A stretch of 7,971 nt of DNA from an uncultured Clostridia bacterium (GCA_946610655.1 CAMOCH010000040.1:1-7971); one strand, 5' to 3'; shown: positions 1-5,806, counted from the first letter of the stretch. Notes: generated by a model not told the origin, from the sequence alone. Translations and numbers: made by a program.

Positions 1-304
1 CAACTTTATAGTAGTTAGCTTTACAAATATCGTGGAGTAATCCACAAAGTGCAACGCTTTCCTTATTATATCCGTCTTCGCCGTATTCAGTGATCATAAG
101 CTTTTCAAGACGTTCATAAACATTCAAACTGTGTTGGCAAAGACCACCTTCTTCAGATAAATGATATTTTGTTGAAGCAGGGGCAGTGAAAAAATCAGAT
201 TTCTCCAACCATTCTATAAATTTATCCACACCTTCGCGATTTACGTTAGATGTGAGTATGTTAATAAAGTCTTCTTTATTTTGTTCAATTAATTCTTTTT
301 CCAT
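1..304 (-). CDS. HD-domain phosphohydrolase, N-terminal part (runs off the window)
   Basis: The first 101 residues are present; the gene continues beyond position 1. The start ATG (304-302) has an AAGGAG ribosome binding site at 317-312, 7 nt upstream. The motifs SDFFTAPAST (residues 36-45), CQHSLNVYE (56-64, first His H58) and LLHDICKANYY (89-99, HD pair H91-D92) match the HD-superfamily metal-dependent phosphohydrolases. This subgroup is a soluble protein of roughly 200 residues found in Clostridia and some phages. The physiological substrate of the subgroup is not known to me, and the remaining metal ligands lie outside the window. It has its own sigma-A-like promoter and is separated from the upstream amidase gene by a terminator, so it is probably a separate unit. 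The HD-family call is firm; any specific reaction would be a guess. Confidence 0.85.
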   Translation of the reverse strand, partial: MEKELIEQNKEDFINILTSNVNREGVDKFIEWLEKSDFFTAPASTKYHLSEEGGLCQHSLNVYERLEKLMITEYGEDGYNKESVALCGLLHDICKANYYKV

Positions 305-322
305 GAGTAAACTCCTTATATT

Positions 323-351
323 ATTATACTCTTATTTAAGTTTTTTCGCAA
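323..351 (-). promoter_or_regulatory. Sigma-A-type promoter of the HD-domain gene
   Basis: Read on the minus strand, a -35 box TTGCGA (351-346) is followed by a 17-nt spacer and a perfect -10 box TATAAT (328-323). Transcription should start near position 316, within or next to the Shine-Dalgarno of the HD gene, which implies a very short leader. The -10 and the spacing are ideal, but this remains a prediction from sequence. Confidence 0.7.
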
Positions 352-368
352 GGTATTTTTCGTATCTC

Positions 369-384
369 ATTTTTCATGAAAAAT
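369..384. promoter_or_regulatory. 16-bp perfect palindrome upstream of the HD gene (possible operator)
   Basis: ATTTTTCATGAAAAAT is a perfect inverted repeat with no spacer. It lies 17 bp upstream of the predicted -35 box of the HD gene and directly abuts the terminator hairpin of the amidase gene, where it also supplies part of that terminator's U-tract on the minus strand. It could be a binding site for a dimeric regulator, or simply a consequence of the T-tract facing an A-tract. Confidence 0.3.
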
Positions 385-421
385 AAAAGACAAAAAGTAA
401 AATTCACACTTTTTGTCTTTT
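385..421 (-). terminator. Rho-independent terminator of the cwlD-like gene
   Basis: A 14-bp perfect stem (385-398 paired with 408-421) encloses a 9-nt loop at 399-407. On the minus strand the hairpin is followed by a T-rich run (384-370), as expected for an intrinsic terminator. It lies 29 nt after the stop codon of the amidase gene and insulates the downstream HD gene. The stem is AT-rich, with only GAC/GTC and a single A-C/G-T step breaking the A/T runs. Confidence 0.85.
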
Positions 422-450
422 AAATTGTGTTAAATTGCAGTTTTTATATG

Positions 451-1194
451 TTAATTGATATGTAAAAAGTTGATTATACCAACAAAAACGCAATTTGCTA
501 TTTTTTCTTGATATTTTTCGTTTAATAATAGTTGTTCGTCTCGAGCGTTGCTTAAAAATCCACATTCAACGATAATACTTGGACTTTCGGTGCATTTTAG
601 CATGTAGTAATCTCCAACACTTGCAACATTATTGCTTGCTTCTAAGTTTTGAGAAAATTGCTCTTGAATGCTTTCTGCAACACCACGGCTTATATCACTT
701 TTTTTATCGTAAAACACTTTTGCACCTCTAAGCACATGATTTGTAAAACTATTCATGTGAATGCTAATAACCATATTTGGACGAATCTTATCAATCATTT
801 CTTTTCTAAGTTTCATATCTTCTTTTTTAAAAGATTTTCCTTCGGTGCCTGTTGCTAAACTATTGTTATCTGTTCGAGTCATAATAACTCGTATTCCAAC
901 TGAACGCAATTTTTCAGCAAGCATTTGAGAAAGTTTTAAATTTAGGTCACTTTCTTTCACTTTTGTTTTGTAACCAATGCTGCCTGGGTCTATGCCACCG
1001 TGGCCTGGGTCAACAACAATTGTGTAGCCAATGCTTGGAGGTGTTATAACAGGGTCTTCATCAGTTTCGTAAGCAAAAGTTGATGTAGTGCAAAAATTTA
1101 CACAACACAAGCTTGTTAACATCAACATAAACAAAATTAACATTCTATAAATAATTAATATCTTTGAGCTTATCGCCTTGCAAAAGTTTTTCAT
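451..1194 (-). CDS. cwlD: N-acetylmuramoyl-L-alanine amidase, CwlD-like (Amidase_3)
   Basis: A 247-residue exported zinc amidase that cleaves the amide bond between muramic acid and the stem peptide. In CwlD this is the first step in making muramic delta-lactam of the spore cortex. The N-terminus has Lys/Arg followed by a hydrophobic stretch at about 18-34, typical of a signal peptide, with a possible cleavage after Ala41. The catalytic domain (about 57-245) carries VDPGHGG with zinc ligand H65, E81 in VKESDLNL, H146 in SIHMNS and the catalytic E210 in IIVECGFLSN. RGAKVFYD (156-163) and the end resemble CwlD more than the vegetative amidases, and there are no SH3, SPOR or cell-wall-binding repeats. 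Length fits CwlD (about 240). The ATG lacks any visible Shine-Dalgarno. It is transcribed away from mrnC, with overlapping promoters. The amidase call is firm; the CwlD assignment is probable. Confidence 0.85.
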   Translation of the reverse strand: MKNFCKAISSKILIIYRMLILFMLMLTSLCCVNFCTTSTFAYETDEDPVITPPSIGYTIVVDPGHGGIDPGSIGYKTKVKESDLNLKLSQMLAEKLRSVGIRVIMTRTDNNSLATGTEGKSFKKEDMKLRKEMIDKIRPNMVISIHMNSFTNHVLRGAKVFYDKKSDISRGVAESIQEQFSQNLEASNNVASVGDYYMLKCTESPSIIVECGFLSNARDEQLLLNEKYQEKIANCVFVGIINFLHIN

Positions 1195-1206
1195 TAATGT
1201 TATAAT
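1178..1206 (+). promoter_or_regulatory. Sigma-A-type extended -10 promoter of the mrnC-rlmB-sigH-dnaX operon
   Basis: The -35 box TTGCAA (1178-1183), a 17-nt spacer, a TG extension (1198-1199) and a perfect -10 box TATAAT (1201-1206) form an almost ideal vegetative promoter. The predicted start near 1213 gives mrnC a leader of about 17 nt. The -35 box and most of the spacer lie inside the first codons of the divergent amidase gene, so the two genes share control DNA. Confidence 0.8.
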
Positions 1207-1229
1207 GTGTTTTATATAAGGAATTATTC
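1201..1229 (-). promoter_or_regulatory. Candidate forespore (sigma-G/F-like) promoter of the amidase gene
   Basis: On the minus strand GAATA (1229-1225) and CATTATA (1207-1201) are separated by 17 nt. They fit the general SigG/SigF pattern (GHATR and CATnnTA). B. subtilis cwlD is known to be transcribed partly by SigG. The start point would fall at about 1195-1194, on the start codon itself. A competing vegetative reading is TTGAAA (1242-1237), 18 nt, TATATA (1218-1213). Short AT-rich motifs match easily, so this is tentative. Confidence 0.3.
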
Positions 1230-1628
1230 ATGGAACTTTCAAAAATTTATAGTGATGAAGAAATTTTGAACACAAATCCACTACTTCTTGCTTTTGTTGG
1301 TGATGCAGTTTTTACTCTTTATGCAAGAGAAAAAATAACAAGTGTGCATCAAACAAACGTTAGCTCACTTAGTAAAATGGCAAGCAGTGTTGTTAATGCT
1401 GGCAATCAATATAAAATGTTTAGAAAAATTGAACCAGAACTTACAGATTTTGAAAAAGATGTTGCGCACAGAGCAAGAAATGCAAATATTCATTCAAAAG
1501 CAAAAAATTATTCTGTGACTGAGTATATTTACGCAACAGCTTTTGAAGCAATAATTGGTTATTTATACCTAACAAACAAAAAAGAGAGACTTGAACAAAT
1601 TTTAAAATTATCTTGGGAGAATGTATGA
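1230..1628 (+). CDS. mrnC: Mini-ribonuclease III (23S rRNA maturation)
   Basis: A 132-residue protein made of a single RNase III-type catalytic domain with no double-stranded-RNA-binding domain. In Firmicutes the family matures the ends of 23S rRNA in the cytoplasm as a dimer. The family signature is present: LLLAFVGDAVF (18-28) with catalytic Asp25, ahead of an HRARNA stretch (80-85), and YATAFEAIIGYLYL (101-114) with catalytic Glu106. Length equals the usual 130-140 residues. The start ATG has an AAGGA site 7 nt upstream. The gene ends inside the start of rlmB (ATGA overlap at 1625-1628), which implies translational coupling. In Bacillus it follows cysS; here it is the first gene of the operon, with a divergent amidase gene upstream. 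Confidence 0.95.
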   Translation: MELSKIYSDEEILNTNPLLLAFVGDAVFTLYAREKITSVHQTNVSSLSKMASSVVNAGNQYKMFRKIEPELTDFEKDVAHRARNANIHSKAKNYSVTEYIYATAFEAIIGYLYLTNKKERLEQILKLSWENV

Positions 1629-2338
1629 AATTAGAAGGAAAAAATCCAGTTAGAGAAATTATATCTAGTGGAAAATCAGTTGATAAACTTTATGTTTTAG
1701 ACAAAATTGCAGATAAAGAAATACGAGAGTGGGTTAACTTGGCAAAACAAAACCATGCAAAAATTGAATGGGTTGATAAAAAAACTCTTGATAAACTTTC
1801 TCAAACTGGACATCATCAAGGAATTATTGCAGAAGTTACAGATTTTAAATATACTGAACTTGAAGATGTTTTGAAAAAGAAAAATGATTTGATGCTTATT
1901 TTGCTTGATGGTCTTGAAGATCCTCATAATCTTGGAAGCGTTATCAGAGTTGCAGAATGTGCAAACGCAGATGCAGTGATTATTCCTAGTCGTCACAGCG
2001 TTGTTGTTAATGAAACTGTTATTCGTGTTTCTGCTGGAGCAAGTGCGCATGTTCCTGTTTGTAAGGTTGGAAATTTAAATGCCACAATTGAAAAACTAAA
2101 AGAAAATGGTGTTTGGATTTATGGTGCAGACATGGATGGCGAAACTATGTATGACGTGAATTTGAAAGGAAATATTGGTATTGTTATTGGGGCAGAAGGC
2201 GCAGGGCTTTCTAAACACACAAGAGAACTTTGTGACCAAATTATAAGCATTCCAATGTTTGGAAAAGTAAATTCGCTTAATGCAAGCGTGAGCGCAGGGA
2301 TTGTTGTTTATGAAGCATTAAGGCAAAGAGGAAAATAA
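1625..2338 (+). CDS. rlmB: 23S rRNA (guanosine-2'-O-)-methyltransferase RlmB / TrmH-family SPOUT enzyme
   Basis: A 237-residue member of the SpoU/TrmH (SPOUT, trefoil-knot) family. RlmB methylates the 2'-OH of G2251 (E. coli numbering) in 23S rRNA using S-adenosylmethionine. An N-terminal substrate-binding domain (about 1-75, including LEGKNPVREII and HHQGIIAEV) is followed by the knot domain. Motif 1 is DGLEDPHNLGSVIR (95-108), motif 2 GIVIGAEGAGLS (185-196), and motif 3 the stretch 209-237, with key residues S217-L218-N219 and the terminal YEALRQR. I chose ATG 1625 over an in-frame TTG at 1613, because GGGAG (1615-1619) then acts as the Shine-Dalgarno and the start forms an ATGA overlap with mrnC. 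Its position after mrnC matches Bacillus yacO. Confidence 0.93.
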   Translation: MKLEGKNPVREIISSGKSVDKLYVLDKIADKEIREWVNLAKQNHAKIEWVDKKTLDKLSQTGHHQGIIAEVTDFKYTELEDVLKKKNDLMLILLDGLEDPHNLGSVIRVAECANADAVIIPSRHSVVVNETVIRVSAGASAHVPVCKVGNLNATIEKLKENGVWIYGADMDGETMYDVNLKGNIGIVIGAEGAGLSKHTRELCDQIISIPMFGKVNSLNASVSAGIVVYEALRQRGK

Positions 2339-2889
2339 TGAAAATTTCTAGTGAAGAATTTGAAGAACTTATTATTAGCTTTGCTCCAATAATTAGATCG
2401 ATTTCAAGAAAATATTATTTGATTGGCGGCACAGAAGATGACCTTTTTCAAGAAGGATTGATTGGACTATTTGAAGCTTGTAAAAACTATAACATTGATG
2501 ATGACTATAAAAGTGAAAAATTTAAAAGTTTTGCAATCATGTGTGTGAAAAGACAAATCTATGATGCAATAAAAAGTGCAAACAAAAAGAAAAACCAGCC
2601 ACTAAACAATTATGTGCCAATCATAAAAACAAACAGTGAAAATCAAGAATATGAAAGAACAGATTTTGTTAACTTGGCAGAAGATAATAACCCGGAAGAT
2701 TTGTTTTTGGATAAAGAAGAACATGCTGAAAAAATAGAACTTATTAAAAGTAAGCTAAGTGATTTTGAAATTGAGGTGTTAAATCACTATTTGGCTGGAG
2801 AAAAACAATCAGAAATTGCAAAAGCTCTTGGTAAAAATGCAAAAAGCATAGATAATACAATTCAAAGAATAAAAAACAAAGTGAAATAG
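2338..2889 (+). CDS. sigH: SigH-like RNA polymerase sigma factor (sigma-70 family)
   Basis: A 183-residue two-domain sigma factor. Sigma-2 spans about 9-90, with GTEDDLFQEGLIGLFEACK (31-49, core-binding and -10 melting region) and a second conserved block at 62-90 (FKSFAIMCVKRQI, then KKKNQPLN). Sigma-4 (about 138-183) holds the -35-reading helix-turn-helix around EIAKALGKNAKSIDNTIQR (159-177). Both blocks closely resemble Bacillus SigH (Spo0H), which directs the transition to stationary phase and sporulation, and the position after rlmB is the Bacillus position. It is shorter than Bacillus SigH (218), with a shorter N-terminus and no tail after sigma-4. The start overlaps the rlmB stop by one base (TAATG), with AGAGG upstream. 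No rae1 gene lies between rlmB and this gene. No anti-sigma factor is seen, so control is probably post-transcriptional or at the operon promoter. Confidence 0.85.
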   Translation: MKISSEEFEELIISFAPIIRSISRKYYLIGGTEDDLFQEGLIGLFEACKNYNIDDDYKSEKFKSFAIMCVKRQIYDAIKSANKKKNQPLNNYVPIIKTNSENQEYERTDFVNLAEDNNPEDLFLDKEEHAEKIELIKSKLSDFEIEVLNHYLAGEKQSEIAKALGKNAKSIDNTIQRIKNKVK

Positions 2890-2897
2890 GAGACATT

Positions 2898-4385
2898 ATG
2901 TATTTAGCGCTATACAGAAAATATAGACCAAAAAAGTTTAATGAAATTATTGGACAAGACCATATTGTAAAAACTTTGCAAAATCAAATTGCTCTTGATA
3001 AAGTTGGTCACGCATATTTGTTTTGTGGAAGCAGGGGAACCGGTAAGACCAGTACTGCAAAAATTTTTGCAAGAGAACTAAACTGCACATGCGAACATAA
3101 AAACACTTGCAAGTTTTGCAAAGAAGAACTTAGCTTGGATATTTTGGAAATTGATGCTGCAAGTAACAACGGCGTTGATGAAATTCGTGATTTAAGAGAA
3201 AAAGTAAAATATCCACCAGTTGATGGAAAGTATAAAGTTTATATAATCGACGAAGTTCATATGCTCAGTCCAAGTGCGTTTAATGCACTTTTAAAAACTT
3301 TGGAAGAACCTCCAAAACATGCAATTTTTATTTTGGCAACAACCGAGGTACACAAACTTCCTCAAACAATTCTCAGCAGATGTATGCGTTTTGATTTTAA
3401 GTTGGTTGCAATTGAAGAACTAATTAGTCATCTTAAAAACATTTTGAAAAAAGAGAATATTCAATTTGAAGAAGATGCTGTTGAACTTATTGCAAGAGCA
3501 GGAGAAGGTAGTGTTCGTGACACACTTAGCATTGCTGATAGATGCATTAGTTATGCTGACAAATTAACAAGGCAAAGTGTTATTGAAATTTTGGGAGAAA
3601 CCGAAAGACAATCACTTATTGCACTTAGTGATATTATTTTAAATGGTAATGTTGGTGATGCGCTTATTAAACTTGATGAATTGTTGAAAGCAGGAAAAAG
3701 CCCAGCAGTTTTAAGTAAAGATTTGATATATTATTATAGAGATTTGCTTTTGATTAATGTTATTGGTGAAAAATCTGCAAACATGGTTATGGCATCAGCT
3801 GAAGATTTTAATCAAATGCAAAAACAAGCAACAAATCAAAACTATGCAAAAATTGTTCAAGCAATAGAACTCCTTTCAAGTGTTGAAGCAGAACTTAGAT
3901 ATTCGGTTCAACCAAGAATTGTGCTTGAATCTGTGATTATAAGATTATTCTCTCAAACAAACTTGCTTCAAAGAATTGAGAAACTTGAAAAAATGATTGC
4001 TTCTGGAGTAACTATAGAAGCTCAGCAAGTAAAACAGGAAATACCTGTTCAAACAGCTCAAAAAGCTGAAAGTAAAGAAGAAATTCCTGCTGTTAAACTT
4101 GAAAATAGCGATAGAATTATTGGTGAACTGCTTGCATATCTTAGAGATAATAAACAAATGTCGCTTTTGATGGCGTGCAGACAAATTTCTAAGGCTGCAG
4201 TTGAAAACAATGAAATTATTCTATACATTAAAGATAAATCTGCAATAAATATGATTAAAATGCAAAAGAATCTTGATGTGTTAAATGAATATTTTAAAAG
4301 TATTCACACTGCTTGGCAAATTAAAGAATTTGGGGATAATTCTGCTGCAAATAATATTGCAAATAAATTTAAAAATAGACTTTAA
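2898..4385 (+). CDS. dnaX: DNA polymerase III subunit tau/gamma (clamp loader ATPase)
   Basis: A 495-residue AAA+ motor subunit of the clamp loader, which opens and loads the beta sliding clamp on primed DNA and, through its tail, links the polymerase to the replisome. It starts with the family hallmark ALYRKYRPKKFNEIIGQ (4-20). Walker A is GSRGTGKT (44-51), Walker B YIIDEVHML (115-123) with D118-E119, sensor 1 ATTE (147-150), and the SRC arginine finger motif S160-R161-C162. The zinc module is altered: Cys 63, 65, 71 and 74, with the usual fourth Cys replaced (see findings). Domain III runs to about 365. A short Gln/Glu/Ala/Lys linker (about 370-402) precedes a compact C-terminal domain. The stop of sigH overlaps an AGGAGA site 8 nt before the ATG. 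No heptamer correctly framed for a programmed -1 shift was seen, so a single full-length product is likely. Confidence 0.96.
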   Translation: MYLALYRKYRPKKFNEIIGQDHIVKTLQNQIALDKVGHAYLFCGSRGTGKTSTAKIFARELNCTCEHKNTCKFCKEELSLDILEIDAASNNGVDEIRDLREKVKYPPVDGKYKVYIIDEVHMLSPSAFNALLKTLEEPPKHAIFILATTEVHKLPQTILSRCMRFDFKLVAIEELISHLKNILKKENIQFEEDAVELIARAGEGSVRDTLSIADRCISYADKLTRQSVIEILGETERQSLIALSDIILNGNVGDALIKLDELLKAGKSPAVLSKDLIYYYRDLLLINVIGEKSANMVMASAEDFNQMQKQATNQNYAKIVQAIELLSSVEAELRYSVQPRIVLESVIIRLFSQTNLLQRIEKLEKMIASGVTIEAQQVKQEIPVQTAQKAESKEEIPAVKLENSDRIIGELLAYLRDNKQMSLLMACRQISKAAVENNEIILYIKDKSAINMIKMQKNLDVLNEYFKSIHTAWQIKEFGDNSAANNIANKFKNRL

Positions 4386-4389
4386 TTTG

Positions 4390-4418
4390 TTGCAAATAAA
4401 TTGAATTTTTGATATAAA
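4390..4418 (+). promoter_or_regulatory. Internal sigma-A-type promoter for ebfC-recR
   Basis: The -35 box TTGCAA (4390-4395), a 17-nt spacer and a -10 box TATAAA (4413-4418) lie in the 51-bp gap between dnaX and ebfC. A start near 4425 would give a leader of about 12 nt carrying an AAAGGAG ribosome binding site. With no terminator between dnaX and ebfC, this promoter would add to read-through from the main operon promoter. Confidence 0.55.
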
Positions 4419-4436
4419 TTGATAAAGGAGAATTTT

Positions 4437-4763
4437 ATGGCAAAATATGGTGGTTTTGGCGGCTTCGGTGGAAATAATATGCAAGCACTTATGAAGCAAG
4501 CTCAAAAAATGCAAGAAGATGCACTTAAAGCAAAAGAAGAAGTTGAAAATAGCACACACGAAGGCAAAGCAAGTGGTGGGCTTGTGACAGTTACTGTTAA
4601 TGGAAATGGAATACTTAAAAGTTTGCATATTGACCCATCTGTTGTTGATGCAGATGATGTTGAAATGCTTGAGGATTTGATTGTTGCTGCATATAATCAA
4701 GCTGCAGCAGAAGCTGAAAATTTTAAGAATGAAAAAATGGGAAGCCTTGGAGGCTTAATGTAA
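4437..4763 (+). CDS. ebfC: YbaB/EbfC family nucleoid-associated protein
   Basis: A 108-residue DNA-binding protein that works as a dimer on the nucleoid. The gene sits between dnaX and recR in most bacteria (yaaK in Bacillus). The Gly/Phe-rich start is followed by NMQALMKQAQKMQEDALKAK (14-33), the long first helix. A beta-sheet region containing GLVTVTVNGNG (48-58) and LHIDP (63-67) comes next, then the second helix MLEDLIVAAYNQAAAEA (77-93), and the tail ends in the typical GSLGGLM. Length matches the family. I chose ATG 4437 rather than an in-frame TTG at 4421, because the AAAGGAG (4424-4430) then sits 6 nt upstream. It has its own candidate promoter and is followed by recR after one base. 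Confidence 0.95.
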   Translation: MAKYGGFGGFGGNNMQALMKQAQKMQEDALKAKEEVENSTHEGKASGGLVTVTVNGNGILKSLHIDPSVVDADDVEMLEDLIVAAYNQAAAEAENFKNEKMGSLGGLM

Positions 4764-4764
4764 T

Positions 4765-5358
4765 ATGGCTAATGAAATTGAGCCAATTGCAAGACTGATT
4801 AATGAATTTAGTAAACTCCCTGGTGTTGGTAAAAAAACAGCTCAAAGATATGCATATAGCATAATTAAGGGGACTGATGATAATGCTAAAAATTTCGCAG
4901 ATGCAATACTAAATGTTAAGAAAAATGTCAAGTTTTGCGAAATTTGTGGCAATTATACCGATGTTAGTCCTTGTAAAATATGTAAAACACGCAAAAATGA
5001 TGTTATTTGTGTTGTAAAAGAACCAAAAGATGTTATTGCAATAGATAAATCTAATAGTTTTACTGGAACATATCATGTTTTGCATGGAACAATTAACCCA
5101 ATGGCAAATATTGGTCCAAATGATATACGTATTAAGGAACTTTTGGAAAGAGTGTCTGCTGGTGGTGTTAAAGAAATTATTGTTGCAACCAACCCAGATG
5201 TTGAAGGTGAAGCAACTGCAATGTATATTGCAAAACTTATTAAACCATTTGGGGTAAAAGTAACAAGAATTGCCCAAGGCGTTGCAATGGGAAGTGAACT
5301 TGAATTTGCTGATGAAGTAACACTTTCTCGAGCAATTGCAGATAGAAAAGAAATTTAG
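4765..5358 (+). CDS. recR: Recombination mediator protein RecR
   Basis: A 197-residue protein that, with RecF and RecO, helps load RecA on gapped DNA during repair. It has the family order: a helix-hairpin-helix DNA-binding region FSKLPGVGKKTAQRYA (15-30), a four-Cys zinc finger (C58, C61, C70, C73 in CEICGNY and SPCKICKT), and a Toprim domain (about 79-175) with the acidic residues E86 in VVKEPKDV and D145/E147 in ATNPDVEGEATA. The C-terminal Walker-like stretch GVKVTRIAQGVAMGSELEFAD is conserved, with AMGSE where LPVGGD is usual. Length is standard. One base separates it from the ebfC stop, and its GGAGG site (4749-4753) lies inside the end of ebfC, so the two are probably translationally coupled. 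Confidence 0.97.
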   Translation: MANEIEPIARLINEFSKLPGVGKKTAQRYAYSIIKGTDDNAKNFADAILNVKKNVKFCEICGNYTDVSPCKICKTRKNDVICVVKEPKDVIAIDKSNSFTGTYHVLHGTINPMANIGPNDIRIKELLERVSAGGVKEIIVATNPDVEGEATAMYIAKLIKPFGVKVTRIAQGVAMGSELEFADEVTLSRAIADRKEI

Positions 5359-5393
5359 ATAATCAATCAGTTTTGATTTGTAATAAAATAACA

Positions 5394-5404
5394 AAGGAGG
5401 TGAA
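5394..5404 (+). promoter_or_regulatory. Perfect-consensus ribosome binding site
   Basis: AAAGGAGGTGA is a near-complete complement of the 3' end of 16S rRNA, longer than any other Shine-Dalgarno in the window. The AGGAGG core ends 7 nt before the ATG at 5408. It fixes the start of the small membrane protein and suggests strong translation initiation compared with the upstream genes. Confidence 0.9.
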
Positions 5405-5407
5405 AGT

Positions 5408-5656
5408 ATGGAAAACTTGTTTAAAGCATCATCAAAAAATAAAACTGCAAGAGTAACTTTTTATTTGTTTGAAATTGCTGCCCTTGTTATTGGTGTAATT
5501 TTACTTGTTATGGGTCTTGCAAATTCAATCAATTATAGCTCTTTTGCTGTTTTTATTGATGGGCTTGTTAGCGCTGTAATGAATATGCTTATTCTTTATG
5601 GAATTGGTAGAGTTATTGATTTACTTGCTGCTAAAGGCGAAAAAAATGAAAAATAA
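5408..5656 (+). CDS. Small two-helix membrane protein of unknown function, downstream of recR
   Basis: An 82-residue protein I do not recognise as a named family. It has a short basic N-terminus (K6, K10, K12, R15), then two hydrophobic segments at about 18-40 and 46-71 joined by a short NSINYSS turn, and a charged tail AAKGEKNEK. By the positive-inside rule both ends should face the cytoplasm. The second segment ends in LYGIGRVIDLL, a pattern seen in small uncharacterised Firmicutes membrane proteins. In Bacillus the recR gene is followed by yaaL and bofA; BofA is also a small two-helix membrane protein, but I see no convincing sequence match. The gene is preceded by a 49-nt gap, has an unusually strong ribosome binding site, and is the last gene before the operon terminator. 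No promoter of its own is evident. Confidence 0.85.
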   Translation: MENLFKASSKNKTARVTFYLFEIAALVIGVILLVMGLANSINYSSFAVFIDGLVSAVMNMLILYGIGRVIDLLAAKGEKNEK

Positions 5657-5665
5657 TTAAAATTT

Positions 5666-5707
5666 AAAAAAGAGACCTTTTCTTGATTTTGAAAGGGTTC
5701 TTTTTTT
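5666..5707 (+). terminator. Rho-independent terminator ending the mrnC-recR operon
   Basis: The left arm 5666-5680 pairs with 5692-5706 (A-run with T-run, GA/TC, CC/GG, TTT/AAA), with one G-T wobble and one A-G mismatch. An 11-nt loop and a final T-run (5701-5707) complete it. It lies 10 nt after the stop of the small membrane protein gene. The arms are partly T/A-rich on both sides, so it may also work in the other direction, although no minus-strand gene needs it. Confidence 0.8.
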
Positions 5708-5806
5708 ATTGATTAATTTTGTTAAGTTTTTATCAATATTATTTAAGTTATCATTATAGAGTAATTCTTTTGCATTGGTTCTCATAATGTAAGTATTAAC
5801 AAAAAT

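Noticed and set aside
186..386. 66-residue open frame on the plus strand
   Set aside because: Antisense to the HD-domain gene, whose motifs are clear on the minus strand. It extends into the palindrome next to the terminator and has no ribosome binding site.
1613..1624. TTG start giving RlmB four extra residues
   Set aside because: The TTG overlaps the GGGAG Shine-Dalgarno; ATG 1625 has that site at proper distance and forms the ATGA overlap typical of coupled genes.
4059..4065. CAAAAAG in dnaX as a possible slippery site for tau/gamma frameshifting
   Set aside because: Codon boundaries read CAA AAA GCT, so it is not in the X XXY YYZ phase needed for a -1 shift. The A-run at 3988-3993 also fails the pattern. 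No stimulatory stem was noticed.
4421..4436. Upstream non-ATG start for EbfC
   Set aside because: It would translate the AAAGGAG ribosome binding site itself; ATG 4437 gives the normal family length and N-terminus.
5361..5378. 6-bp inverted repeat AATCAA/TTGATT between recR and the small membrane protein gene
   Set aside because: Short, all weak pairs apart from one, with no T-run after it, so not a convincing terminator, and no promoter elements at proper spacing were found around it.
4281..5394. Long minus-strand open frames antisense to dnaX/ebfC (4281-4700) and recR (4909-5394)
   Set aside because: Rich in Phe, Ile, Asn and Cys, as expected for antisense shadows of AT-rich genes. No ribosome binding sites or known motifs, and the plus-strand genes are unambiguous.
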